Below are positions 6,007 through 6,171 of a stretch of DNA of 6,171 nucleotides, piece by piece; the stretch's first letter is position 1; the number at the start of each line of letters is the position of its first letter. The position numbers and the translations under genes were made by a program. The DNA lies in contig DRLZ01000237.1 in assembly GCA_011322755.1 (NCBI GenBank), positions 1 through 6,171 on the forward strand. Reading direction: 5' to 3'. The notes beneath the pieces were generated by a model. It was not told where the DNA came from, ran no database searches, and was given only the letters and a program-made list of their open reading frames with translations. The stretch is from Crenotrichaceae bacterium. Its GTDB lineage: Bacteria; Pseudomonadota; Gammaproteobacteria; Methylococcales; DRLZ01.

Positions 6007-6171
6007 ATGACTGTAGTGCATTCGGCAAGTGATACTTTTGCCAAACAACTGGGAATCCGTCATCCTGTTATCTGTGGTCCCATGTATCCTTGCAGTAACC
6101 CTGAACTGGTTGCAGCCGTATCGGATGCTGGCGCTATTGGGGTATTGCAACCGGTTTCTCTCACCTATGTA
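6007..6171 (+). CDS. Nitronate monooxygenase (2-nitropropane dioxygenase) family protein, N-terminal 55 residues
   Basis: Only the first 55 codons are in the window; the frame runs off the right edge. FAKQLGIRHPVICGPMYPCSN followed by PELVAAVSDAGAIGVLQPVS matches the start of the nitronate monooxygenase family: the first strand of an FMN-binding TIM barrel with its GPM loop, then the SNPELVAAVSDAG helix and the GVL strand. These enzymes oxidise alkyl nitronates using FMN and oxygen; the related FabK enoyl-ACP reductases share the fold, so substrate cannot be set from this fragment. The ATG at 6007 is preceded by AGAGGTGA at 5996-6003 and puts the first motif at residue 16, normal for the family. 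An in-frame TGA at 6001 excludes a longer form from the upstream ATG. It has no evident link to the minus-strand cytochrome cluster, and the IS relic separates them. Confidence 0.87.
   Translation, partial: MTVVHSASDTFAKQLGIRHPVICGPMYPCSNPELVAAVSDAGAIGVLQPVSLTYV

Noticed and set aside
5581..6150. Three overlapping minus-strand open frames
   Set aside because: They lie opposite the transposase relic, the leader region and the nitronate monooxygenase start, and show no recognisable protein features.

Overview
The window looks like chromosomal DNA of a respiratory Gram-negative bacterium, most likely a gammaproteobacterium. The reasons are an outer-membrane barrel with a signal peptide, a Tat signal, a periplasmic multiheme cytochrome c, a textbook sigma-54 promoter and an IS3-family relic; no closer placement is possible from this sequence. 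About the left 80% is one minus-strand gene cluster. The right end holds a decayed insertion sequence and the start of an unrelated plus-strand gene.

Right to left, in the direction of transcription, the cluster begins with a regulatory region (about 4841-5050). It contains a 17-bp perfect inverted repeat, a 13-bp tandem repeat and a -24/-12 promoter element. Next come a 918-residue secreted cytochrome with seven CXXCH motifs and one expanded CX5CH motif (2084-4840); a 92-bp gap with an 11-bp hairpin; a Tat-exported protein with the iron-ligand pattern of superoxide reductase (1554-1991); a small membrane protein with four clustered cysteines (1134-1442); and, 20 bp further on, an outer-membrane beta-barrel protein that runs off the left edge (1-1113).

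Read together, the cluster suggests an envelope electron-transfer module. A periplasmic or surface multiheme cytochrome would carry electrons, the barrel could be its outer-membrane partner, and the non-heme iron protein and the Cys-rich membrane protein would be accessory redox parts. The components are read from sequence; that they act together is inference from gene order. The sigma-54 promoter and upstream repeat suggest the cytochrome is induced on demand by an enhancer-binding activator not encoded here.

From about 5273 to 5860 lies the 3' part of an IS3-type transposase on the plus strand. It is broken by several frameshifts and two stop codons but still has its catalytic D, D and E codons and a likely right terminal repeat. 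From 6007 a nitronate monooxygenase-family gene starts on the plus strand and leaves the window, preceded by a 10-codon reading frame with a strong ribosome binding site. No tRNA, rRNA or CRISPR array was seen.
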